Shown here: positions 1 to 6,799 of the stretch, one piece after another | Numbering within the stretch: the stretch's first letter is position 1 | How the letters are laid out: each line of letters opens with the position of its first letter | From: an uncultured Bacilli bacterium | GTDB lineage: Bacteria > Bacillota_I > Bacilli_A > RF39 > UBA660 | Direction of reading: 5' to 3' | DNA: 41,061 nucleotides | NCBI GenBank assembly: GCA_944358815.1 | Contig: CALVRX010000002.1 | Span: 1 to 41,061 of the forward strand | Notes under the pieces: model-generated | Told to the model about the DNA's origin: nothing | Database searches by the model: none | What the model saw: only the letters and a program-made list of their open reading frames with translations | Program-made: the position numbers and the translations under genes

Positions 1-276
1 TATAATTATCCAGATGAATTATCTGGAGGGCAACAGCAACGCGTTGCTATTATTCGAACATTATTGATGAAACCACAAATAATTTTATTGGATGAACCAA
101 CTAGTGCTTTAGATAAAGAAATGAAAAATGAGGTATTAAAATTAATAAACGATTTAGTAAAACAAAATTATACTTTGATTATTGTTTCTCATGAAGAAGA
201 CTTTGTTAACAAAGTATCTGATAAAATCATAAAATTGGAAAATGGTAAAGCTAATGTTATCACAAACAAAAGATAA
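1..276 (+). CDS. ABC transporter ATP-binding protein, 3' part only
   Basis: The reading frame is open from base 1, so the gene begins upstream of the window. The 91 residues present hold the ABC signature (LSGGQQQRVAI), Walker B with D-loop (IILLDEPTSALD) and the switch-histidine region (IIVSHEED). These features make it a cytosolic ATPase subunit of an ABC importer or exporter. The signature with the triple Gln resembles polar amino acid (GlnQ-type) ATPases, but the substrate cannot be told from this fragment. The next gene follows within 20 bases, so they probably share a transcript. Confidence 0.9.
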   Translation, partial: YNYPDELSGGQQQRVAIIRTLLMKPQIILLDEPTSALDKEMKNEVLKLINDLVKQNYTLIIVSHEEDFVNKVSDKIIKLENGKANVITNKR

Positions 277-295
277 TGAAATGAGGCATATAATT

Positions 296-1213
296 ATGGA
301 TAAAATGTTAATTTCAATAGAAGAATCTATTAAAATAGTATTTAGATATTTTAATTTAGAAGAAATAAAAGAAATTATTAAATTAAAAAAAGGTTTTAGT
401 AGATTGGTATTTTCAGTTAATGATAAATATGTAATTAAAATTTGTGTTAATCAAGCTAAAGAAAATCAAATGCAAAATGAAAAAGATTTTTATATAAATA
501 ACAAGGCTATTTATACACCTAATCTAATTATATTTGATGATTCTAAAAAGATATTACCCTATATATATAGCATTGAGCAGAAAATAAATGGAAAAAATTT
601 ATTTGAACTATGGCCAAAATTTAATCAAACTTCAAAAGAAAGATTTTTAGATGAATTAGTAAAAATCTTAAAATTAATTCATCAACCTATTATTATAAAC
701 GATGAAAAAAGATTAGAAATAATTTCAAAGTTTAACTTGCTTTTAGATAAATGTATATCTAAAAATATATTCTCTTGCGATGAAATAAAATATTTAAAGC
801 AATTAGAATACTATATGAAAAAATATTTTAGTGATGCTAAATTTGGATATATTCATGGCGATTTACATTTTAATAATATATTTTGGACTGAAGAAGGTAT
901 TAAAATAATTGATTTTGAAAATTATGGAATTGCACCTTTAGATAAAGAATTTGACAGTATTTGGAGAATGGCTAGAGAACCTAATAGCTTTTTGTCTGAT
1001 AAAAAAATATGGCAAAACCCTACAGGCTATAAAATAATTATGGATTATTTAAAAGAAATTTATCCAGAAGTATGTAATCAAACAAATTTTGAAAACAGAT
1101 TACTTATATATGATTGTTTAAATTCGATAAATTGGATATATTATTACCCTAGTTATGAACGTTATCATAAAATTTTATTTCACGATAGTCAAAAATTGCT
1201 TATAAAAAAATAA
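296..1213 (+). CDS. APH/choline-kinase-like phosphotransferase
   Basis: A 305-residue protein with the protein-kinase-like fold of the aminoglycoside phosphotransferase family (PF01636). The catalytic loop HGDLHFNN lies near residue 187 and the metal-binding DFE near residue 206. The N-lobe contains a plausible ATP-binding Lys in the segment YVIKICV. Known members phosphorylate aminoglycosides, macrolides, choline, fructosamine or homoserine; nothing here decides the substrate. The frame extends upstream to 242, but the ATG at 296 has a GAGG nine bases ahead and avoids overlap with the ABC gene. It is followed after 29 bases by a kinase, in a run of nucleotide and sugar-phosphate type enzymes. 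Confidence 0.82.
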   Translation: MDKMLISIEESIKIVFRYFNLEEIKEIIKLKKGFSRLVFSVNDKYVIKICVNQAKENQMQNEKDFYINNKAIYTPNLIIFDDSKKILPYIYSIEQKINGKNLFELWPKFNQTSKERFLDELVKILKLIHQPIIINDEKRLEIISKFNLLLDKCISKNIFSCDEIKYLKQLEYYMKKYFSDAKFGYIHGDLHFNNIFWTEEGIKIIDFENYGIAPLDKEFDSIWRMAREPNSFLSDKKIWQNPTGYKIIMDYLKEIYPEVCNQTNFENRLLIYDCLNSINWIYYYPSYERYHKILFHDSQKLLIKK

Positions 1214-1242
1214 AATGATATAATTTGAAAGGAGCGATAATT

Positions 1243-1947
1243 ATGTTAATCAGTGTAGAAGGACTAGATGGTGTTGGAAAAAGCTCTTTGGTAGATAGAA
1301 TTTCCAAAGAGTTACAAATGTCAATTATTGCAAAACCAATAAAATCTATACTAGAATTGAATTCCTCTCAGGCAAATAAAATTAAAGAAAAAATATATAG
1401 TAAATATTCTTCTAATGTTCAGGCTCTGTATTATTTACTTGGATATTTAAGCGCTTTAGAAGACGGAAAAAAACATGATTACATTTTTGATAGAGGTTTT
1501 TTATCAACATATTATTTTTCTTATTGCAATGAAAATTCACATTTATTTGATTTTTTTGCTAATGAATATGGTTTTCCAGATTTAACAATTTTACTATATG
1601 CTTCTATTGAAAAAAGGATTAAAAGAATCCAAATGAGAGATAATCAAGACAAAGACTTACAGAAAAACAGAATATATGTTCATAACTATGAGAAAATGTT
1701 TGAAGCAATTAGTAAGTATAATATTCCTCATATTGCAATCAATACGGAAAATCTTACTCAAAAAGAGACTTGTGATTTGATACTAGAAATTTTGAACTTA
1801 TGGAAATTAGATGGAGAAAAAAGGAATTATATTTTAAATAATTATTCCATATATAATTTGTCTGAGAATGAAAAATTGTCTTATCAAGATCAAATTGAGT
1901 CATTAATAAATTATCCCCCAAATCAAAAAAAATATATTAGGAAGTGA
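1243..1947 (+). CDS. Thymidylate-kinase-like P-loop kinase
   Basis: A 234-residue P-loop kinase. It starts with MLISVEGLDGVGKSSL, the form of Walker A typical of dTMP kinase (EGxDGxGKS), and carries a DRGF segment near residue 85 and an Arg-rich LID-like stretch (RIKRIQMRDNQ) near residue 130. It probably phosphorylates a nucleoside monophosphate or related small molecule in the cytosol. It lacks a clear dTMP kinase DRY-SSLAYQ block and clusters with an APH-like kinase, NUDIX and HAD protein, so it may be a specialised relative, not the housekeeping Tmk. ATG at 1243 is chosen because AAAGGAG sits 8 bases upstream; an in-frame TTG at 1225 precedes that site. Confidence 0.78.
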   Translation: MLISVEGLDGVGKSSLVDRISKELQMSIIAKPIKSILELNSSQANKIKEKIYSKYSSNVQALYYLLGYLSALEDGKKHDYIFDRGFLSTYYFSYCNENSHLFDFFANEYGFPDLTILLYASIEKRIKRIQMRDNQDKDLQKNRIYVHNYEKMFEAISKYNIPHIAINTENLTQKETCDLILEILNLWKLDGEKRNYILNNYSIYNLSENEKLSYQDQIESLINYPPNQKKYIRK

Positions 1948-1952
1948 AGGAA

Positions 1953-2477
1953 ATGAAAAAAATTATTAATAATCAATATAATTTAAAAGAATCTGATGTT
2001 ACAGAAACTGTTAAAAGAGTAAAGGTATTACTCATTAATTCTAATAATGAAATTTTACTTGGATATTCACACAATGATTATCAATTTCCGGGTGGTCATG
2101 TTGAAGAAAATGAGAATTTAATCCATGCTGTAAAAAGAGAAGTTCATGAAGAAACGGGTATTAATTTAAATGATGAAAATATGACTCCGTTTGCTGAGAT
2201 GATTGGATATTATAAAGACTGGCCTGCTGCTGGCAAAAATAGGAAAATTGAAATTTATTACTATGAAATTAAAACAGATAAAAAGCCAAATTTAGGTGAG
2301 ACTGAATATACAGAAAATGAAAAAGATGGTAATTTTGAATTAAAATATGTCTCTTTAACAAATATTAAACAAGTTTTAAAAGAGAATGCAGAAAAATATG
2401 GCGATAAAAAAGGAATCACCAATGAAATGTTACAATTGCTTGATATATATAATTCTATAAAAAATAATGAGGATTAG
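1953..2477 (+). CDS. NUDIX hydrolase
   Basis: A 174-residue NUDIX protein. The Nudix box begins at about residue 46 with GGHVEENE and continues to REVHEETGI, matching the G-x5-E-x7-R-E-U-x-E-E-x-G-U consensus that binds the metal and hydrolyses nucleoside diphosphate-linked substrates. The specific substrate is not visible. The gene starts just after the kinase gene, and an in-frame GTG at 1944 overlaps the kinase stop. I favour ATG 1953, with AGGA ten bases upstream. Its position between two kinases and a HAD phosphatase suggests a shared nucleotide or sugar-phosphate metabolite, which is inference. Confidence 0.88.
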   Translation: MKKIINNQYNLKESDVTETVKRVKVLLINSNNEILLGYSHNDYQFPGGHVEENENLIHAVKREVHEETGINLNDENMTPFAEMIGYYKDWPAAGKNRKIEIYYYEIKTDKKPNLGETEYTENEKDGNFELKYVSLTNIKQVLKENAEKYGDKKGITNEMLQLLDIYNSIKNNED

Positions 2478-2482
2478 ATATT

Positions 2483-3268
2483 ATGCAATATTTGCTAGGA
2501 ATTGATAGCGATGGGACTTTAAGACATTCAGATGGAACTATATCACTTAAAACAAAACAAATATTAAAAAGTATAATAAGTGGTGGCAATATAATAGTTA
2601 TTTGTACAGCAAGACCACGTTATCATATTTTAAAAATAAGTAAGGAAATTGGAACTATTCAATATTTAATTTCATCAAATGGTACGGAAATTTTTGATAG
2701 TATAAATAATAAAATTATTTGGGGAACATATCTATCCTTTTGTAACTGTAAAAAAATATACGAAGATACATTAAAATTAGATTTAAGAGCTATATTTGTA
2801 TGTGAAAATATTGAATATGTAACAAAATTTACTCGAAATAATTCTCAAATACTATTGGATGAACAAAATATAAATGAACTTTTTTCAAAGAATATCAAAC
2901 AAATAATGATTATTGATAAAGATAGAAATAAAATTGCAATGTATCAGAATATTGTTAAGAATAAGTATCATTTGAATGTTGTTGATACTTCAAATATAAA
3001 CAAAGAAGAAGTTTGGTTTAGTATTATTAATGAAAATGCTTCTAAGGGAAATGCATTAAAACATTTGGCTGAATATTTAAATATTCCCGATTCAAATATT
3101 ATTGCTATTGGAAATGATAATAATGACATATCAATGATTAAAATTGCAAAAATAGGAGTTGCGATGGGTAATTCTACAAGCCAATTAAAAAAAGAAGCAA
3201 ATGTAATTACCAAAACTAATGATGAAGATGGTGTATATCACTTTTTAAAAAATTGCATTCAAAAATAA
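2483..3268 (+). CDS. Cof-type HAD hydrolase
   Basis: A 261-residue HAD-superfamily phosphatase of the Cof/YidA subfamily IIB. Motif I is near the N terminus (IDSDGTLRHSDG, nucleophile D8). A cap insertion fills the middle, and the C-terminal motif IGNDNNDISMIKIA near residue 208 carries the metal-binding acids. Such enzymes dephosphorylate sugar phosphates, flavin or pyridoxal phosphates in the cytosol. It starts six bases after the NUDIX stop with AGGA ten bases upstream, so it is the last gene of this run. A 650-base non-coding interval follows. Confidence 0.88.
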   Translation: MQYLLGIDSDGTLRHSDGTISLKTKQILKSIISGGNIIVICTARPRYHILKISKEIGTIQYLISSNGTEIFDSINNKIIWGTYLSFCNCKKIYEDTLKLDLRAIFVCENIEYVTKFTRNNSQILLDEQNINELFSKNIKQIMIIDKDRNKIAMYQNIVKNKYHLNVVDTSNINKEEVWFSIINENASKGNALKHLAEYLNIPDSNIIAIGNDNNDISMIKIAKIGVAMGNSTSQLKKEANVITKTNDEDGVYHFLKNCIQK

Positions 3269-3322
3269 TTGATTAATTTAAAGTCTTACGATATAATTAA
3301 TACATCAAATACGAATGAACTT

Positions 3323-3359
3323 TTTACTAAAGTGTGCGTAACCCCTTTAGTAAACGCAC
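3323..3359. repeat. Two overlapping inverted repeats
   Basis: TTTACTAAAG (3323-3332) is the inverse complement of CTTTAGTAAA (3345-3354). Inside and beyond it, GTGCGT (3334-3339) pairs with ACGCAC (3354-3359). The two stems share bases, so only one can form fully at a time. No T-run follows, so this is not an ordinary terminator. It lies between the HAD gene and the small-RNA promoter. It may be a protein-binding site, a switching hairpin or a relic of an element end. Confidence 0.5.
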
Positions 3360-3402
3360 CATTGGGAAATTACTCTAACTTTATGAGCCTATATAGAAGA
3401 AC

Positions 3403-3431
3403 TTGAAAAAAGTTCAATTTTATGCTATTAT
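3403..3431 (+). promoter_or_regulatory. Promoter of the candidate antitoxin RNA
   Basis: TTGAAA (3403-3408) and TATTAT (3426-3431) are separated by exactly 17 bases. Transcription would begin near 3438 and run toward the small hydrophobic-peptide gene on the other strand. Confidence 0.6.
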
Positions 3432-3462
3432 TAGTATGTAAGCAAGAAAACTTGCATAAAAT

Positions 3463-3504
3463 AAAAAAGAGGAACATTTAATTCTGTAAGTGAATGTCGC
3501 CTCT
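3463..3504 (-). terminator. Terminator of the small peptide mRNA
   Basis: Read on the minus strand, AGAGG-cg-ACATT pairs with AATGT-t-CCTCT and is followed by a run of T (complement of the A-run 3463-3468). It would end the minus-strand peptide transcript after it has crossed the antisense RNA region. Confidence 0.6.
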
Positions 3505-3517
3505 AAAAATTTAGGGT

Positions 3518-3554
3518 TGACACTCAATCAGAGGTGAGAGGGTGTCATTTTTTT
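3518..3554 (+). terminator. Terminator of the antisense RNA
   Basis: TGACACTC (3518-3525) pairs with GAGGGTGTCA (3538-3547) with a two-base bulge, followed by TTTTTTT at 3548-3554. The 3' arm overlaps the stop codon of the peptide gene on the other strand. Confidence 0.6.
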
Positions 3555-3682
3555 ATTACTATTATCATAATGATAATGAAAAATAAAATGATAGCAATGA
3601 GCTTCAGAATTTTTATAATAAAAGCCTTAGTTTTCATTTTTATCAAATCTCCTCTTTATAAAGATCAGAGGTAGACACTCAA
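3519..3682. repeat. Paired 9-base direct repeats flanking the small peptide gene
   Basis: GACACTCAA occurs at 3519-3527 and again at 3674-3682; ATCAGAGGT occurs at 3527-3535 and again at 3664-3672. The two repeats appear in opposite order in the two copies. One copy lies in the antisense RNA and the other in the template of the peptide mRNA leader, so the antisense RNA can base-pair in trans with the leader as well as with the 3' UTR. Confidence 0.75.
3545..3637 (-). CDS. 30-residue hydrophobic peptide, candidate type I toxin
   Basis: A short minus-strand gene coding for 30 residues: a basic start (MKTKAFIIKILK), one unbroken membrane helix rich in Ile/Leu/Phe, and a terminal KK. AGAGGAG lies 11 bases before the ATG. 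A promoter (TTCTTG-18-TATACT) gives a leader of about 60 nt. In that leader ACCTCT can pair with the AGAGG of the ribosome site across an 11-base loop and so hide it. Single-helix peptides with sequestered ribosome sites and overlapping antisense RNAs are the hallmark of Fst, TxpA and BsrG toxins that act on the membrane. I do not recognise the peptide as a named family member. A chance frame is possible, but ribosome site, promoter, terminator and antisense RNA all agree. Confidence 0.6.
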   Translation of the reverse strand: MKTKAFIIKILKLIAIILFFIIIMIIVIKK

Positions 3683-3703
3683 CAACTGATATTCCCTATA
3701 AAA

Positions 3704-3733
3704 AGTATATATAAAAAAACAAACGAACAAGAA
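3704..3733 (-). promoter_or_regulatory. Promoter of the small peptide gene
   Basis: On the minus strand, TTCTTG (3733-3728) and TATACT (3709-3704) are 18 bases apart. Transcription would start near 3697, about 60 bases before the ATG at 3637. Confidence 0.5.
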
Positions 3734-3760
3734 TTATTTTGATAGATTGTTAAGAATGTG

Positions 3761-3769
3761 TGTTATAAT
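3761..3769 (+). promoter_or_regulatory. Extended -10 promoter for the glycosylase gene
   Basis: TGTTATAAT forms an extended -10 element. The leader to the ATG at 3928 would be about 150 nt, AT-rich, with no riboswitch-like structure that I could recognise. Confidence 0.5.
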
Positions 3770-3927
3770 TTTAGTAGTGGTTGGTTCTTATATTAAATTT
3801 TAAAAAGTTGTAGATAATTTTTCCATTATACAAATTTGTAATAATGTTTTAAATTTTATAAGGAATTTTTAGTATGAATTTATAAGTAAATAATTAATAT
3901 TGAATGGTTATAGCGGGTGATGTTTAT

Positions 3928-4419
3928 ATGAAGGTTAATCATGAATTTGGTCCTTATATAAATGAAGATAGTAAGGTTTTGATATTAGGATCTATACCGT
4001 CTGTTAAATCTAGAGAGTTACATTTTTATTATATGCACCCACAAAATAGATTTTGGAAAGTATTAAGCGATATTTTTGAAGAAAATTATCCAGATACAAT
4101 TCAGGATAAAAAAAATTTACTTAAAAAGCATCATATTGCTTTATGGGATGTACTAGTAGCTTGTGATATTAATGGTTCTTCTGATAGTTCTATTAAGAAT
4201 CCGGAAGTTAATAATATTAAAAAATTAATTCAAAATACAAATGTTGATACTATTTTTGTTACGGGGAAAAAAGCATTACAATTATATAATAAGTATTGTT
4301 TAAATGATGTTGGTATTTCAGCTATATATTTGCCTTCGACTAGTGGAGCTAATTGTGGTATTAGTTATGAGGAATTAAAAGAGAAGTATGAAATAATTAT
4401 AAAATGTTTGAAAAAGTAA
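3928..4419 (+). CDS. DNA glycosylase, hypoxanthine/uracil type
   Basis: A 163-residue protein of the uracil-DNA glycosylase superfamily, close in length and motifs to DNA-deoxyinosine (hypoxanthine) glycosylases of UDG family 6. The active-site segment LGSIPSVKS near residue 22 is followed by FYYMHPQNRFW, which binds the flipped base. The late segment LPSTSGANCGIS corresponds to the DNA-intercalating loop. It would remove deaminated purines or uracil during base-excision repair in the cytosol. The frame is open from 3904, but that ATG lacks a ribosome site; ATG 3928 has GGGTGAT ahead of it. It is transcribed alone and ends in a weak terminator. Confidence 0.85.
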   Translation: MKVNHEFGPYINEDSKVLILGSIPSVKSRELHFYYMHPQNRFWKVLSDIFEENYPDTIQDKKNLLKKHHIALWDVLVACDINGSSDSSIKNPEVNNIKKLIQNTNVDTIFVTGKKALQLYNKYCLNDVGISAIYLPSTSGANCGISYEELKEKYEIIIKCLKK

Positions 4420-4436
4420 TATTTTTCTTTTTTTTT
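4410..4436 (+). terminator. Weak terminator after the glycosylase gene
   Basis: GAAAAA (4410-4415) and TTTTTC (4422-4427) form a short A-U stem overlapping the stop codon, followed by nine T. Confidence 0.45.
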
Positions 4437-4450
4437 ATAAAAAAATAGGT

Positions 4451-4464
4451 TATAATTATATTAT
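4451..4464 (+). promoter_or_regulatory. -10 elements of the large machine's first unit
   Basis: TATAAT (4451-4456) and TATTAT (4459-4464) stand upstream of the GGGAAGGGG ribosome site and the ATG at 4485. The -35 region is a T-run with no clear consensus. Which -10 is used is unclear. Confidence 0.4.
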
Positions 4465-4484
4465 AGGGAAGGGGCGGACTGTAG

Positions 4485-6089
4485 ATGATTTTAAGAAAAC
4501 CATATGCGTTTTTTATTAAATATTTTAAATTACTACATGTTATTATTGCTGGTTTTGCAGTGTTTTTGTTATATCGCTCTTTTTCAATTTACCGTTTTTT
4601 TAGTGCTTATGCAAAAGATTTTTCATCAGCTTTAAACAGTATGTCACCAAGAACATTAATTAATATGTATAGTTTTTTGTTTGCATTAATTATTGTTATT
4701 TTAATTATTGTTTTATTAGCGGTAATGATTTATAAGAAGAAACCTAAAGTTTTATATGTTTATAGTTTATTCGTTTATATTGCGGTTCTTGTATTATTAT
4801 TTGTAACTTATCCAACACTTAGAGATATTAGTGCTTATGTATTAGATGTAAGAACTGTAAGTGCATATCGTGATTTCTTTTTAATGATTACGGTTTTACA
4901 GCTAGTTAGTTTAATTTGGTATGTGGTTAGAGCCACAGGATTTGATATTAAAAAATTTGATTTTGGTACTGATTTACAACAATTAGATATTGATGATAAA
5001 GATAGTGAAGAAATTGAAGTTTCATTAGAATTTGACAAAAATAAATTAAAAAGAGATATAAAACATAATTTAAGAGAAATAAAATATGTATATTCAGAAA
5101 ATAAAGTTATTATTAATACAACAGTGCTTATATTAATGATAATAGCTTGTTTTGTTATTTATATAAATATAGGTATATATACTGTTTCATATAATCAAGG
5201 TCGGAGTTTTAATGCGAGTGGAGTTACGATGAATGTTGAGGATACTTATTTAACACAAAGAGATCCGCTTGGCAATCAAATTACTGATGATATGATAGTT
5301 GTAGTGAAATTTGATATTAAAAGACAAGGAATTGTTAATAGCGCATTGAATACTGGTCTTACTACGCTTATAGTCAATGGTGTATCTTATGGTCAGAATA
5401 GTGATTATGCAAAAGCACTTTATGATTTAGGAACTGCTTATTCTGGACAATCTTTAAGTAATGATTTTCAAAGTTATATTTTAGCTTTTTTGATTCCTAA
5501 AGCGGATGCTGATAAAAAGATGCAGTTAAAATTTAATGATAATGTCAGTTATATTAAAGGTGAAATGGGTGCTAAAAATATATTTGTGAATTTAAAACCA
5601 GTAGATTTATCTAAGGATGCGGGTAATCAAGAGTTTAAAATTGGTGATGAGGTAACTTTTACTGGTAGTATTTTAGAAAATTCTACTTTTATGATAAAAG
5701 GTTATGAGATTAGTAATAAGTTTAGAGTTAATTATAAATTTTGTTATGCAACTAATAAATGTATTGACTCATATGAATATTTAACACCAACGGCAACTGG
5801 TAGTTATCCAAAAACATTGATGAAAATTAATGGATATTTTACTTTAGATGATAGTATTAACAATAGTGAAATTATTTCTTTAGGTTCATTTTTAAATACA
5901 TTTGGAACGATTAATTATAAGGTTAATGATAGTTGGTATTCGAAGAGGCTTAATACACAAATTGTTAAACCAAAAATGGGAACAGATAATTATTATTATA
6001 TTGAAGTTCCTTTAGAAACAATTAATGCGACAGAAATGAATTTAATTTTTAGGTTAAGAAATCGTACCTATAAATATGTGTTAAAATGA
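4485..6089 (+). CDS. Polytopic membrane protein with large extracytoplasmic domain, unknown
   Basis: A 534-residue protein I do not recognise. Four membrane helices lie at about 17-34, 61-83, 89-109 and 130-148, then an acidic cytoplasmic stretch (about 155-200), a fifth helix (about 209-232) and a ~300-residue extracytoplasmic C-terminal region rich in beta-prone and Asn/Thr residues. That region has a single near-adjacent Cys pair in the segment FCYATNKC. It is the first gene of the Tad/T4SS-like locus and may be a scaffold or regulator of the envelope machine; that role is inference from position. A purine-rich ribosome site (GGGAAGGGG) precedes the ATG. No frameshift or truncation is seen. 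Confidence 0.75.
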   Translation: MILRKPYAFFIKYFKLLHVIIAGFAVFLLYRSFSIYRFFSAYAKDFSSALNSMSPRTLINMYSFLFALIIVILIIVLLAVMIYKKKPKVLYVYSLFVYIAVLVLLFVTYPTLRDISAYVLDVRTVSAYRDFFLMITVLQLVSLIWYVVRATGFDIKKFDFGTDLQQLDIDDKDSEEIEVSLEFDKNKLKRDIKHNLREIKYVYSENKVIINTTVLILMIIACFVIYINIGIYTVSYNQGRSFNASGVTMNVEDTYLTQRDPLGNQITDDMIVVVKFDIKRQGIVNSALNTGLTTLIVNGVSYGQNSDYAKALYDLGTAYSGQSLSNDFQSYILAFLIPKADADKKMQLKFNDNVSYIKGEMGAKNIFVNLKPVDLSKDAGNQEFKIGDEVTFTGSILENSTFMIKGYEISNKFRVNYKFCYATNKCIDSYEYLTPTATGSYPKTLMKINGYFTLDDSINNSEIISLGSFLNTFGTINYKVNDSWYSKRLNTQIVKPKMGTDNYYYIEVPLETINATEMNLIFRLRNRTYKYVLK

Positions 6090-6099
6090 TAAAATGATG

Positions 6100-6108
6100 T
6101 GTTATAAT
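6100..6108 (+). promoter_or_regulatory. Extended -10 promoter
   Basis: TGTTATAAT lies 11 bases after the preceding stop codon and ahead of a run of seven G that probably serves as the ribosome site for the gene at 6130. Confidence 0.5.
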
Positions 6109-6129
6109 AGAGGGGGGGATACGTAATAG

Positions 6130-6792
6130 ATGATAAATAAGTTAAAATATTTAGTTTTTACTTTGTTATGTTTATGTGTTACTCCTTTAGTGACACATGC
6201 AGAGTGTGATTATCAAAGAACAGCTGATTTATCTAGGATTGCAAATAATGTGCAATTTAGCTATACGTATGATTTATCAGAAGGGTTAACCTTTACTCTT
6301 TATGTTACTAATTTAACAAATGATATTTATGTTGTTGATGCTTATGGCAATAGATTTAGTGGTGTTGGTGAGAAGTCTTTAGTTTATTCTTCTTCCGATG
6401 TAATTGGGTTTCAAAATGGTGATCAAGTAGCTTTTACTTTTTATTCAAATGATAATAACTGCAAGGGAACAGAGATAACTACAAAATATGTGAATTTCCC
6501 CCAATATAATGGTTATTCAAGACTTGAAGCGTGTCAGCAACATCCCGATTTTAGGTATTGTCAAATGTGGATGGATACATCTTATTTAACTTATGACCAA
6601 TTTGAAAAAGATTTAAATGAATTTATAGCTAATAAAAAAGTAACTTTTGAAACACCAAAGGGAAATGTTTACAACAATATATTTGAATTTTTGAGTCAGC
6701 CTTTAGTTATGGGCGTAGGATTGTTTTTGTTAGCTATATTAATAATTTCAGTAATATTTATGCTTATAAAAAAGTGGCATAAAAAGAGGTGA
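6130..6792 (+). CDS. Secreted, C-terminally anchored surface protein, unknown
   Basis: A 220-residue protein with an N-terminal signal peptide (hydrophobic core to about residue 20, likely cleavage after THA). An extracellular domain of about 165 residues holds five Cys (CDY, NNC, EAC, RYC and none near the anchor). One membrane helix lies at about 192-213, ending in the basic tail KKWHKKR. This is a type I membrane topology with the folded domain outside. No family is recognised. It sits directly before the large Cys-repeat protein, eight bases apart, so the two probably act together at the cell surface, perhaps as anchor and adhesin; this is inference. Confidence 0.75.
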   Translation: MINKLKYLVFTLLCLCVTPLVTHAECDYQRTADLSRIANNVQFSYTYDLSEGLTFTLYVTNLTNDIYVVDAYGNRFSGVGEKSLVYSSSDVIGFQNGDQVAFTFYSNDNNCKGTEITTKYVNFPQYNGYSRLEACQQHPDFRYCQMWMDTSYLTYDQFEKDLNEFIANKKVTFETPKGNVYNNIFEFLSQPLVMGVGLFLLAILIISVIFMLIKKWHKKR

Positions 6793-6799
6793 GACTGTA

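Larger units (their letters stand above)
3438..3554 (+). ncRNA. Candidate antisense RNA (type I antitoxin)
   Basis: A ~117-nt transcript is predicted from the promoter at 3403-3431 to a terminator at 3518-3554 (TGACACTC pairing with GAGGGTGTCA, then seven T). It contains no convincing coding frame. It is transcribed convergently with the 30-residue peptide gene and covers the whole 3' UTR of that mRNA, including its terminator. It also carries ATCAGAGGT and GACACTC, which are complementary to the peptide mRNA's 5' leader next to the ribosome site. This double contact is the design of Fst/par antitoxin RNA, and 3'-end overlap is shared with RatA and SR4. The start point is predicted, not measured. 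Confidence 0.55.

Noticed and set aside
3323-3359. Terminator for the HAD gene
   Set aside because: The hairpins are followed by mixed sequence with no T-run.
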